Assembly: GCA_003153375.1 (NCBI GenBank)
Contig: PLYM01000107.1
Span: 1 to 42,303 of the forward strand
DNA: 42,303 bases
Direction of reading: 5' to 3'
Source: Planctomycetaceae bacterium
GTDB lineage: Bacteria; Planctomycetota; Planctomycetia; Pirellulales; PALSA-1355
Shown here: one piece after another, positions 24,289 to 32,318 of the stretch
Layout of the letters: every line of letters begins with the position of its first letter
Position numbering within the stretch: position 1 is the stretch's first letter
The notes under the pieces: generated by a model
Told to the model about the DNA's origin: nothing
Seen by the model: only the letters and a program-made list of their open reading frames with translations
Database searches by the model: none
Position numbers and translations under genes: made by a program

Positions 24289-25320
24289 ATGTCCGCCACC
24301 CAAATCCATTCGACGGTCGATTTCGCTCGCCCCGGCAAACAGCAGGGCACGCTTTGCATTCCCTATTCGTACAACCTCGGCGGCTGGGCCAATTTGCTGG
24401 TGCCGATTGCGGTGGTGAACAATGGGCCCGGCCCGACGGCCCTGGTGATGGCCGGCAACCACGGTGACGAATATCCCGGCCAGGTCGCCACGTTGCGGCT
24501 GATGCGCGAGCTGGATGCCCGGCCCGAGCAGGTGCGCGGCCGCCTGATTCTGATTCCGGCGCTCAACATGCCCGCGGCCAAGGCGGCCACGCGACTCTCG
24601 CCGTTGGATGGCCGAAATCTCAACCGCTCGTTCCCCGGCCGGGCCGACGGCTCGCCCACCGAGATGATCGCCCACTATCTGACCACGGTCCTGTTTCCGC
24701 TGGCCGACATCGTCATCGACATGCACACCGGCGGGCGCAGCGTCGACTTCTACCCTTGTGCCCACATGCACCTGGTCGAAGACCGCCAGCAGCGCCGCCA
24801 GATGGTCGCCGGCACGCTGGCCTGGAACAGCGACTTCGCCTTTCTCTATGCCGACATCGCCGGCACCGGCTTGCTGCCGGTCGAAGCCGAGCGGCAGGGC
24901 AAGATCGTGATCACTACCGAGATGGGCGGCGGCGAGCCGGTTTCGGCCGCCGTGCATCGCTTGACGCAAACGGGCCTGCGCAACGTGCTCGTTCACTTCG
25001 GCCTGCTCGAGGGCAAGAAGGTCACGCGGGCCGAACTGAACCTGCCGCCCACGCGCTGGGTGCAATCGCTCGATCGCGAGGACTATCGCTTTGCGCCCGA
25101 GTCGGGCATCTATGAGACCTTGCTGCCGCTGGGCAACGAAGTCGAGCGCGGGCAGCCGGTGGGCTTGATCCATTTTCTCGAACGGCCCGATCGCGAACCG
25201 ACCCCGGTCGTGGCCAACACCGCCGGCGTGCTATTGGCCACGCGCGGGCCGTCGCTAGTGGCGCAAGGCGATTGCGTGGCCTGCATCGCACACGACGTCG
25301 ATCCGGCCATTTTGGAATAA
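24289..25320 (+). CDS. Succinylglutamate desuccinylase/aspartoacylase-family zinc hydrolase
   Basis: Zinc-dependent deacylase (343 aa) of the M14 AstE/AspA clan, which cleaves N-acyl amino acids or related amides. Zinc ligands: NHGDE with His58 and Glu61, and DMHTGG with His146. DGRNLNRSFPG (107-117) is the substrate-binding arginine/asparagine loop of the clan. TEMGGGEP (near 206-213) probably supplies the catalytic glutamate. The C-terminal 100 residues form the beta domain of ectoine-type deacetylases (DoeB-like), for example the GNEVERGQPVGLIH segment. A GTG at 24253 could add 12 residues. It is the first gene of a plus-strand run with the DMFase-like and MFS genes, 38 nt upstream of the former. 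Confidence 0.88.
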   Translation: MSATQIHSTVDFARPGKQQGTLCIPYSYNLGGWANLLVPIAVVNNGPGPTALVMAGNHGDEYPGQVATLRLMRELDARPEQVRGRLILIPALNMPAAKAATRLSPLDGRNLNRSFPGRADGSPTEMIAHYLTTVLFPLADIVIDMHTGGRSVDFYPCAHMHLVEDRQQRRQMVAGTLAWNSDFAFLYADIAGTGLLPVEAERQGKIVITTEMGGGEPVSAAVHRLTQTGLRNVLVHFGLLEGKKVTRAELNLPPTRWVQSLDREDYRFAPESGIYETLLPLGNEVERGQPVGLIHFLERPDREPTPVVANTAGVLLATRGPSLVAQGDCVACIAHDVDPAILE

Positions 25321-25358
25321 CCGACCCGCGGGTCACGGCCCCTCGAGGACTCGCAACG

Positions 25359-26942
25359 ATGTTGGTGGGTTATGTCAGCGACGAGCGGTACGTGGCGCTG
25401 GCCGACGTGCTGTTGGAATTCGAAGGCCCGGCCGGCTCGATCGAAGCCCGTTCGCGGGCCAGCGGCGCCGTCCATGCCGAGCTTCCGCCCGGCACGTATC
25501 GCGTCACGCTGCAAAAGCCCGGCTATGGCGCCAAGCGCGTGCAGATCGAGTTGCCGGCCCCCGCGCCCCATCACTTTCGCTTGCTCGCCGACGGGCTGCT
25601 GGGCTATGCCTGGCCCAAGTGGGTGCGAGCGGGCGAGCGCGCCGAGTTTCGCATCCACTCGGTCGAGCCCTACAAGATCGATCTCTGGCGCTATGGCTGG
25701 CGCAAGGAACTGGCCGCCAAGATTGGATGGTTCGATGAGCACGGACCGCTGGCCACGATGCAGATCACGCCCGATGGCGACTACACCCAAACCGGCGTCG
25801 CGTGGAACAAGCACGGCTACGGCAGTTGGCAACACGCGCAGCGCGTCGCCGCGCCCGAGCGCTCGGGCCTGTACTACTTTCACGCCCGAACCGACAGCGG
25901 CCGATTCTTTGCCTTTCCTTGGATCGTCGCGCCCGCCGCGCCGACGGCGCCCATCGCCGTACTGGCCTCGAACATCACCTGGAACGCCTACAACAACTTC
26001 GGCGGACGCAGCAACTACATCCATGCCGATCGTCTGCCGCCGACCCCTACGGTCAACGCCCGGCTCGAGCTGGCTCGCTACAACGATCCCGAGTTCGGCA
26101 CCTGGAACGCCGAGGAATACGCCCCGCTGTCGTTCGACCGTCCCGAACCGATCAATCACATTCCCGAGCAAACGCAAATCACCGACCCGATCGAGGGCCG
26201 CGCCGCCTGTCACGTCGCGCCCACCGAATGGCGGTTGCTGGGCTGGATGGAGCGCGAGCGGTTGGCCTACGATCTTTATGCCGAAACCCAACTGCACGCC
26301 GGGCAACTCGATCTGGATGCCTACCGCGTGCTGGTGATCAGTACGCACCCGGAGTATTGGTCGCGCGAAATGTATCAGGCCGTCAAGCGCTGGGTGTTCG
26401 AGCGCGGCGGGCGGCTGGTCTATCTGGGCGGCAACGGAGTGAACTGCGAAGTCTCGCTGCCTGATGCCGGCACGATGATCGTCCACAACGGCGACAGCCG
26501 CAAGTTGCGAGCCAACCCGCGCTACGAAAGTCGATTGGGCATGCGGCTGGAGTCGGAAGCGAACCTGCTGGGCGTCGTCTACACCGAGACCGGTGTCATG
26601 ACCGCCGCGCCCTACCGCGTGCTCAACGCCGAGCACTGGGCCTTTGCCGGCACCGGGCTGGCCAACGGCGACGAGTTCGGCGCCGCCAGCCTGCACGAGC
26701 GAATCCCCGGCGGAGCCTCGGGCCACGAGACCGACAAGATCTCGCCCAGTTCGCCCGCGGGCGTGCAGCACCTGGCCAAGGGTCTCAACCCCGACGACGG
26801 CGGCGCGGATCTGATCACCTTCGAAACCCCGCGCGGCGGCGCGGTGTTTTCCGTTGGCTCGATCTGCTGGCCCAGTTCCCTGTTGGTCGACGAAAGCGTT
26901 TCGAAAATCACGGCCAACGTGCTGCGGAGATTCGCTCGCTAG
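25359..26942 (+). CDS. N,N-dimethylformamidase beta-subunit-like protein
   Basis: 527 aa. The C-terminal two thirds match the large (beta) subunit of N,N-dimethylformamidase, an iron enzyme that hydrolyses the amide bond of dimethylformamide: LASNITWNAYNNFGGRSNY (about 207-225), STHPEYWSREMY (about 328-339) and GGRLVYLGGNG (about 349-359) are family signatures, with Tyr and Glu residues available as iron ligands. The first 80 residues form a carboxypeptidase-regulatory-like beta sandwich (LADVLLEFEG, AELPPGTYRVTLQKPGY). No small alpha subunit gene is present in this window, so the natural substrate may differ from dimethylformamide. No signal peptide. Start ATG 25359 has GAGG about 12 nt upstream. 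The MFS gene begins within 45 nt of its stop. Confidence 0.85.
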   Translation: MLVGYVSDERYVALADVLLEFEGPAGSIEARSRASGAVHAELPPGTYRVTLQKPGYGAKRVQIELPAPAPHHFRLLADGLLGYAWPKWVRAGERAEFRIHSVEPYKIDLWRYGWRKELAAKIGWFDEHGPLATMQITPDGDYTQTGVAWNKHGYGSWQHAQRVAAPERSGLYYFHARTDSGRFFAFPWIVAPAAPTAPIAVLASNITWNAYNNFGGRSNYIHADRLPPTPTVNARLELARYNDPEFGTWNAEEYAPLSFDRPEPINHIPEQTQITDPIEGRAACHVAPTEWRLLGWMERERLAYDLYAETQLHAGQLDLDAYRVLVISTHPEYWSREMYQAVKRWVFERGGRLVYLGGNGVNCEVSLPDAGTMIVHNGDSRKLRANPRYESRLGMRLESEANLLGVVYTETGVMTAAPYRVLNAEHWAFAGTGLANGDEFGAASLHERIPGGASGHETDKISPSSPAGVQHLAKGLNPDDGGADLITFETPRGGAVFSVGSICWPSSLLVDESVSKITANVLRRFAR

Positions 26943-26984
26943 CCTTTGTCCGGCGAAGGCCCCAAAAACGTTCGAGATCCCTGC

Positions 26985-28334
26985 GTGACTTCCTTGCGCG
27001 AAACCGCCGCCGAACCCCTTGCGTCGCCTGCCGATGGGCCCGCGACGCACGCCCGCTTTGGCGTGCTGGGCTTGCTCTGTTCGCTGGCATTCATTCTCTA
27101 TCTCGATCGCGTCTGCATCGGCAAGGCCGTGGTGGCGATCGAAACGGATCTGAATCTGAGCGATACCGAGATGGGCTGGGTGCTCGGCGCGTTCACGATT
27201 GCCTATGGACTCTTCGAAGTGCCGACGGGCCGCTGGGGCGATCGGTTTGGCTCGCGCGGCGTGCTGGCGCGGATCGTCCTCTGGTGGTCGGCGTTTACGG
27301 CCCTCACCGGCGCGGCCAACGGGCTGACCATGCTGCTGGCCGTCCGCTTCCTGTTCGGGGCCGGCGAGGCCGGCGCTTATCCGAACGCGGCCCGCGTCAT
27401 CGCCCGCTGGTTTCCGCTCGAGGAGCGCGGCCGCGTGCAGGGCCTGATGCTCACCGCCGCGCAACTGGGCGGCACCGTCGCGCCGGCGCTGGCGGCCTAT
27501 CTGATTGTCGCCGTCGGCTGGCGCTGGACCTTCGTCGTCTTCAGCGCGCTGGGCCTCGTTTGGGCGGCGGCCTTCTACTGGTGGTTCCGCGACGATCCGG
27601 CCACGCACCCGGCCACCAACACCGCCGAGCGAGCCCTGATCGCCGCCGGCTCAACCTCGGCGCAAACCGAACACGAGCTGCCCATCCCCTGGCGGGCGAT
27701 CCTCTCCAGCAGCAATGTCTGGCTGCTGGGTTGCCTGCAAAGTTGCTCTTCGTTTTTCTCCTACATGATCATGAGCTGGTATCCGACCTACCTGGAGAAA
27801 GGCCGCCACGTCGACCCGATCGAGGCGGGCTGGCTGTCGTCCCTGGTGTTGGCCGGCGCGGCCGTGGGCTGCCTGTCGAGCGGATTTGTCACCGATTGGC
27901 TGGCCCGCGTGACGCACCGTCATCCGGCCCGTCATCGCTACTATGGTTTCGCCGGCACCGCGCTGGCCGCGCTCGCCCTCTGGGCGGGCATCGAGTGCGA
28001 ATCGCCCCTGGCCACCAGCCTGTGGGCCGCGCTGGCCTTCATGGCCGCCATCTCGCAGCAAGCGACCTTCTGGACCGTGACGATGGAGATCAGCGGCCCG
28101 CACCTGGGCACTGTGTTCGGCCTGATGAACTCGATGGGCGTGCCCGGCGCCTTTGTCTCGACGGTCTTTCTCGGCCGGTTCGTCGACTGGATGGCCGCTC
28201 ACGGCTATGCCGGCCGCGCACAGTGGGATCCGGCCTTCTACATCTACGCCGGCGTGCTGGTGATCGGCGCCTGCTGCTGGTTGGCCGTTGATGCCAGCCA
28301 GAAAATCCCCGACAGCGAGCCAGCGGCGGACTGA
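26985..28334 (+). CDS. MFS transporter, anion:cation symporter (ACS) type
   Basis: Inner-membrane carrier with twelve hydrophobic segments, first one at LGLLCSLAFILYLDRVCIG, typical of the ACS family that imports hexuronates, glucarate, phthalate and other organic anions. VPTGRWGDRFGSRG is the signature loop after TM2. FLFGAGEAGAYPNAARVIARWF is a diagnostic ACS segment around TM4. It is last in a run with an aspartoacylase-like and a DMFase-like hydrolase and probably imports their substrate. Start is uncertain: TTG 26946, four bases after the previous stop, gives 13 more residues, GTG 26985 is chosen; neither has a good ribosome site at normal spacing. Confidence 0.9.
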   Translation: MTSLRETAAEPLASPADGPATHARFGVLGLLCSLAFILYLDRVCIGKAVVAIETDLNLSDTEMGWVLGAFTIAYGLFEVPTGRWGDRFGSRGVLARIVLWWSAFTALTGAANGLTMLLAVRFLFGAGEAGAYPNAARVIARWFPLEERGRVQGLMLTAAQLGGTVAPALAAYLIVAVGWRWTFVVFSALGLVWAAAFYWWFRDDPATHPATNTAERALIAAGSTSAQTEHELPIPWRAILSSSNVWLLGCLQSCSSFFSYMIMSWYPTYLEKGRHVDPIEAGWLSSLVLAGAAVGCLSSGFVTDWLARVTHRHPARHRYYGFAGTALAALALWAGIECESPLATSLWAALAFMAAISQQATFWTVTMEISGPHLGTVFGLMNSMGVPGAFVSTVFLGRFVDWMAAHGYAGRAQWDPAFYIYAGVLVIGACCWLAVDASQKIPDSEPAAD

Positions 28335-28341
28335 CGCGCTG

Positions 28342-28866
28342 CTACTTTTTCGGCACGCCCAGCTCTTCCAGCTTCTTGGCGATGTCCTGGCCGGCCTGCT
28401 TGGTGTTGATCATCTTGTCGACGGCTTTCACCTTGCCGTCGCTGCCGATGTAGAACGTCCACCGTTCGGCCACCGCGCGGGCGGGATGCACCACGCCATA
28501 GGCTTCGGCCGTCCTTTTGCTTGGATCGCTGAGGATCGGGAAGTCGAGGTCGAGCGATTTGGCAAAGTCGGCGTTCTTCTGCGGTTCATCGACGCTGGCG
28601 GTGAAATAGGCGACGTCGAAACCGTGCAGCGCCGCGCTGCTGGCTTTCATGTCCTTGCACTCAGCGGTGCAGCCGGGCGTGAACGCCTTGGGGAACCAGG
28701 CCACGACGACCATTTTCTTGCCGGCAAAATCGGCCAGCGCATATTCCTTGCCGTCCGATCCTTGCAGTTTGAAATCCGGAGCCTTCTCGCCCACGTTCGG
28801 CGCGTCGGCCCAAGCGGATAGCGGCACGAGGGCGACGAGCGCGGCGGCGATGGCAAAGCATTTCAT
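28342..28866 (-). CDS. Peroxiredoxin (AhpC/TSA, PrxQ-like), exported
   Basis: Thiol peroxidase (174 aa) reducing hydrogen peroxide or organic peroxides. A Sec signal (1 to about 21, ending AWADA) puts it in the periplasm. The thioredoxin-fold core has VGEKAPDFKLQGSDGKEY, and the peroxidatic motif is PKAFTPGCTAEC with Cys66, Thr63 and Pro59. A second cysteine, Cys70, three residues further on, is the likely resolving residue; classical BCP/PrxQ has four residues between them, while the shorter spacing is seen in other bacterial members. ATG 28866 has AGGAGA about 9 nt upstream. It ends 7 nt from the convergent MFS gene and follows the paralogue pair by 12 nt on the same strand. Confidence 0.92.
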   Translation of the reverse strand: MKCFAIAAALVALVPLSAWADAPNVGEKAPDFKLQGSDGKEYALADFAGKKMVVVAWFPKAFTPGCTAECKDMKASSAALHGFDVAYFTASVDEPQKNADFAKSLDLDFPILSDPSKRTAEAYGVVHPARAVAERWTFYIGSDGKVKAVDKMINTKQAGQDIAKKLEELGVPKK

Positions 28867-28878
28867 GGTGTGATTCTC

Positions 28879-30093
28879 CTAGGCGGTTGCAGTCGGGGCG
28901 CCGGCGAATTGCGAGGCCCGCGAGGGACGATATCGAACGGCCAACTGCGGCGTGTCGAGCCGCTGGTGGCCGCGCACTTTCGAATCGAGACACAGATCCA
29001 GAATGCCGCAGACGAGCTGCGTCCGTTCGGCCGGATAGGGCGCCTGGCCGGTGGCGAACATTTCTTGGGCCTTGTGCATCAGGCTGGCCGAGTAGACCAC
29101 GTTCGGCGTCGGCGGCAGTTGGAACAACGTCGAAATGTATTGCGATTGCCCCCGCAGCCGGCAGGCGAACGTGTAGTCGGTGACGGCGCCGTTGAGCATC
29201 AGCAACGTGGCCCGCAAGCCGTCGGTGTACTCGATAAAATACGCGGCCGGCTGCTTGACCAGTTGCTCGAGCTCGCCGCTGTGCGTCAAGTCCTGCGTGC
29301 GGCCGTCCTCCAGCGCGATACCGGTGCGCGATTGTGATCGCGACAGCGCGGCTTCGAGCAGGCGGCGCGACCAGCGACCATCTTTGGCGGCCTGCCACAC
29401 GGCGGGGCCTTCGATCATCTGCACGGCTTTGACGCCCGTCTCGCCGTTGCGGCGCCGTTCGAGCATGCACTGCATGGCTTCCAAGGCGTGAAAGTCCATC
29501 GCGTCCGAACCGCCGACGCCGACCATCAACGCCTCGTCGATCTGGCAGTCCAGCGGCAGCTCGATGTTCGGCAACCGCCAGGTCACGGGCAGGCTCGAAC
29601 CGGCCAGCAACGGAAAACCCAGCCGCTTCGATGCCGCCACCATCTTGCTGGCCTTGTCGAAGCTGTACGACAAGTGTTTGTCGTTGAACACCGGCACCGC
29701 ACGGCCGTCCTTGTCGAACACCACCACGATCTGTTCGAAGAACTCGTAGCGCGGATAGAGAATCTGTCCCTTTTCGTTGCTCGGATACTCGCCGTGCTCG
29801 CCGATCACCAGCACCGCGTCGACCGCCAGTTTCTCGCCGCCGCACCGCAGGGCCTCGGCGATCGTGGGATAGACGGTGAAGCCAAACTCCTGGGCTCGAG
29901 AGGCGCTTTGATCGCCGGCCGGCTTCTGGTCAACGTAGAGCGAAACCACGTCCATCTCGGGCCGGTGCCAGCGGCCGTTCCACGGATAGCCGACCAGAAA
30001 GCGATCGCCCATGTGCTGCGCGTGCGACTGATAAGTCCACACCGTGGTGACGATCGCCAGCCGCTTGCGAGGTTTCTTGTCTGCGTCGCTCAT
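28879..30093 (-). CDS. Planctomycete conserved protein, paralogue of the upstream gene (404 aa)
   Basis: Not assigned to a named family. It shares clear blocks with the adjacent 438-aa protein: VSLYVDQ, YPTIAEAL-x-x-GG-x-KLAVD, VLIGEHG-x-Y, NEKGQ-x-LYPRYEFF, VPVFNDKHLS, FHALE and YP-x-ERT. The first 130 residues (RLAIVTTV then AVLVIGEHGEY) have the beta-alpha rhythm of a Rossmann-like fold, reminiscent of but not clearly Gfo/Idh/MocA. No Tat or Sec signal is present, unlike the paralogue, so this copy is probably cytoplasmic. A basic start MSDADKKPRKR is present. It is 6 nt downstream of the paralogue, so cotranscribed. Function unknown; it may act as a partner or as an isoform in another compartment. 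Confidence 0.8.
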   Translation of the reverse strand: MSDADKKPRKRLAIVTTVWTYQSHAQHMGDRFLVGYPWNGRWHRPEMDVVSLYVDQKPAGDQSASRAQEFGFTVYPTIAEALRCGGEKLAVDAVLVIGEHGEYPSNEKGQILYPRYEFFEQIVVVFDKDGRAVPVFNDKHLSYSFDKASKMVAASKRLGFPLLAGSSLPVTWRLPNIELPLDCQIDEALMVGVGGSDAMDFHALEAMQCMLERRRNGETGVKAVQMIEGPAVWQAAKDGRWSRRLLEAALSRSQSRTGIALEDGRTQDLTHSGELEQLVKQPAAYFIEYTDGLRATLLMLNGAVTDYTFACRLRGQSQYISTLFQLPPTPNVVYSASLMHKAQEMFATGQAPYPAERTQLVCGILDLCLDSKVRGHQRLDTPQLAVRYRPSRASQFAGAPTATA

Positions 30094-30099
30094 CGTGCT

Positions 30100-31416
30100 T
30101 TAGGTCCTGCGAAACGTCGAGTTGGGATTCGGCTGATAGCGGATCGCCAGATGGGGCGTCTGCTGCACGGCCCCTTTTTGCCACAACGATTCCACGCCGG
30201 CCGCCACCAGGCCCGTGGCCAGCAGCGTGCGTTCGACCGGATAGGGCGATTGGCCGGTCTTGATGAATTGTTCGATGTGCCAGACTAGCGAGTCGAAGTT
30301 GTGCGGCTGCGTGCCGTGATCGGGACCCAGCAACATCAGCGACGACAGCGGCTCGGCCTGTCCCTTCAGCCGGGCGGCAAACGTGATGTCGTTCACCACG
30401 CCGTTGAATAGCAGCATCGTGGCCTTGACGCCGTCGGCATACTCGAAGCGATAGGCCACCGGATCTTTCACCATCCGCCGCATGTCGGCCGCCGTGGGAT
30501 AGCTGTGTCCAAAGCCCTCGCGCGCGGGCACCAATTGCTGACTGCGGCACAGGCAGGCTTCCAGCAATGCCGGATCCCATCCGCCGCTGGCCCACGATCC
30601 GGCTTCCAGGGCCTTCCACACCGCGTCGCCGCTGAGGGCCTGCAACCGCACCACGCCCTGCTCGCCGCCGCGGCGCCGTTCCACAAACGCTTGAATCGTT
30701 TCCAGCGCGTGAAAGTCATAGCTGTCGACGCCGCCGTTGCCCACGGCCATCACTTCCTCGACGTCGGCATCCAGCGGCATTTCCACTTGCGGCACGCGCC
30801 AGGTGATCGGCACGCTCGATCCGGCCATGAACGGGATCTTCATGCTCCGCGCCGTGTCGACCATTTCCTTCGCCCGGTCCCAGTTCCACGACAGGTGCTT
30901 GTCGTTGAACACAGGCACGCTCCGCCCGCTGTTACGAAACACGTCCACGGTTTGCTTGAAGAACTCGTAGCGCGGATAGAGATACTGTCCTTTTTCGTTC
31001 TGGCCGTAGTTGCCGTGCTCGCCGATGAGCACCACGCCATCGACCGCCAGCTTGTCGCCGCCCAGCGTCAGCGCCTCGGCGATCGTGGGATAGATCTTCA
31101 GATCTTTGAAGCGGCTGGCCCGTTCGCGGCTCAAGTCGCCCGGGGGAAACTGATCGACGTACAGCGAAACCAGGTCAACTTCGGGGCGATGGTGTTCGCT
31201 CTCCCAGCCGTAACCCTCGAGCAGCCGATCGATGATCACCTCACCGTGCGAGAGCTTGCGCACCTCGGTCACCAGCGCCGCGATCCGCGGCCGCCCAGCC
31301 GGCTCGGCCGCCGGCGCAACATACGGCTTCCCCAGCGTCAACAACGCCGAAGCGCCCGCACCGGCCAGCACCGTCCGCCGCGAAACCCTCAACCGCTCAT
31401 CTCGTGCGTCGCTCAT
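30100..31416 (-). CDS. Planctomycete conserved protein with Tat signal, paralogue of the downstream gene (438 aa)
   Basis: Same unrecognised family as the gene at 28879. The N-terminus MSDARDERLRVSRRTVLAGA is a twin-arginine signal (SRRTVL) followed by a hydrophobic Ala/Leu stretch, so this copy is exported folded, which suggests a bound cofactor or a complex. Shared blocks include VDLVSLYVDQ, LIGEHGNY, NEKGQYLYPRYEFF, VPVFNDKHLSW and AYRFEYADGVKATMLLFNGVVND. Conserved polar residues cluster in EHG-x-Y and FNDKHLS, plausible active-site loops. Start ATG 31416 places the Tat motif properly; the frame is open to 31500 without coding sense. It lies 128 nt after the creatininase-family gene on the same strand. 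Confidence 0.82.
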   Translation of the reverse strand: MSDARDERLRVSRRTVLAGAGASALLTLGKPYVAPAAEPAGRPRIAALVTEVRKLSHGEVIIDRLLEGYGWESEHHRPEVDLVSLYVDQFPPGDLSRERASRFKDLKIYPTIAEALTLGGDKLAVDGVVLIGEHGNYGQNEKGQYLYPRYEFFKQTVDVFRNSGRSVPVFNDKHLSWNWDRAKEMVDTARSMKIPFMAGSSVPITWRVPQVEMPLDADVEEVMAVGNGGVDSYDFHALETIQAFVERRRGGEQGVVRLQALSGDAVWKALEAGSWASGGWDPALLEACLCRSQQLVPAREGFGHSYPTAADMRRMVKDPVAYRFEYADGVKATMLLFNGVVNDITFAARLKGQAEPLSSLMLLGPDHGTQPHNFDSLVWHIEQFIKTGQSPYPVERTLLATGLVAAGVESLWQKGAVQQTPHLAIRYQPNPNSTFRRT

Positions 31417-31544
31417 CGTCCGCTCATTCTGCAAGGGACCCTGATTCGTCGTGCCGCGACTGCCCTCTAGCGTAACCAAATTCACCGCCCAATCCAGCAT
31501 CCGCCTCGTCTGTCCTATCTACAGCCTACGGCCTCCTCCCCTCC

Positions 31545-32297
31545 TCACCACGTCCGCCCATTCCAATCGAGCATCCGTTCCAGCAGCGTGACCACGTCGG
31601 CCGTAAAGATTTTCAGCAACGCCTCGCCCTTGGCGGCGCTGGCGGCGCTGGGTTTGCCGATGTGGCCGATCGCGCTGCGGTCCTTGGTGGTCCAGCCACG
31701 ATACACCGGATCGAACGTCCCGCTCGGGTCGACCGTCGTGGCGTTCTGGTAGTCGCCCACCAGGTGCGGCGCGAGCGACAGAATCATCGACGTCTCCCAT
31801 TCGCAGGCGTGGCCCATCGCGTGTTGCACGAGCGACGGATCGGATTCGTGCGGCTGCGAGCCCAAGGCCCAGTAACAGGCAAACAACAGCAGCAGATCCT
31901 CGCGCTGCCGATGGCGCTGCCGCACTTCGAACACGGCCTGCTGCCCCGGCACGTTGTTGCCGCCATGGCCGTTGACGAGCACGATGCGTTTGAAGCCGTG
32001 CGTGATGAAGTTCTCGATCATGTCGACCAGCAGATCGAGATAGCCGCGGGGCGAGGCCGATATCGTGCCCGGAAAATCCAAGTGGTGCTCCGAATTGCCC
32101 AGCCACATCACCGGCGCGAACAGCACCCGGTCGTGCAACTGGCGCTCGGCACGCCGCGTGATCTCGCCCACCAGCATGCTGTCGGTGAACACGGGCAGAT
32201 GATGGCCGTGTTGCTCGAGCGCCGCGATGGGAATCGCCACGGGCGTATCCTTCGACAGCGCGGCCACGGCGGGCCAGGTCATTTCGACAAGTTGCAC
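31545..32297 (-). CDS. Creatininase-family amidohydrolase
   Basis: Metal-dependent cyclic-amide hydrolase (250 aa) of the creatininase/MftE/ArfB group. Signature residues: EQHGHHLPVFTDS with Glu28, His30 and Asp39 as metal ligands, NGHGGN (near 119-124) with a ligand His, and ACEWETSMIL (near 167-176) with the second ligand Glu. Members act on creatinine, formamide-type intermediates or, as MftE, process a mycofactocin precursor; no mycofactocin genes are here, so the substrate is open. Start is a GTG at 32297 with GGGAG 8-9 nt upstream. It lies 21 nt after the phosphoesterase gene, likely cotranscribed. Confidence 0.9.
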   Translation of the reverse strand: MQLVEMTWPAVAALSKDTPVAIPIAALEQHGHHLPVFTDSMLVGEITRRAERQLHDRVLFAPVMWLGNSEHHLDFPGTISASPRGYLDLLVDMIENFITHGFKRIVLVNGHGGNNVPGQQAVFEVRQRHRQREDLLLLFACYWALGSQPHESDPSLVQHAMGHACEWETSMILSLAPHLVGDYQNATTVDPSGTFDPVYRGWTTKDRSAIGHIGKPSAASAAKGEALLKIFTADVVTLLERMLDWNGRTW

Positions 32298-32318
32298 GGC
32301 TCGATTCTCCCGAGGACG

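Noticed and set aside
25110-27608. 832-codon open frame on the minus strand
   Set aside because: Antisense to the DMFase-like and MFS genes; composition typical of a reverse-frame artefact and no motif.
31545-32297. MftE of a mycofactocin system
   Set aside because: The creatininase family includes MftE, but no mycofactocin precursor or radical SAM maturase is nearby.
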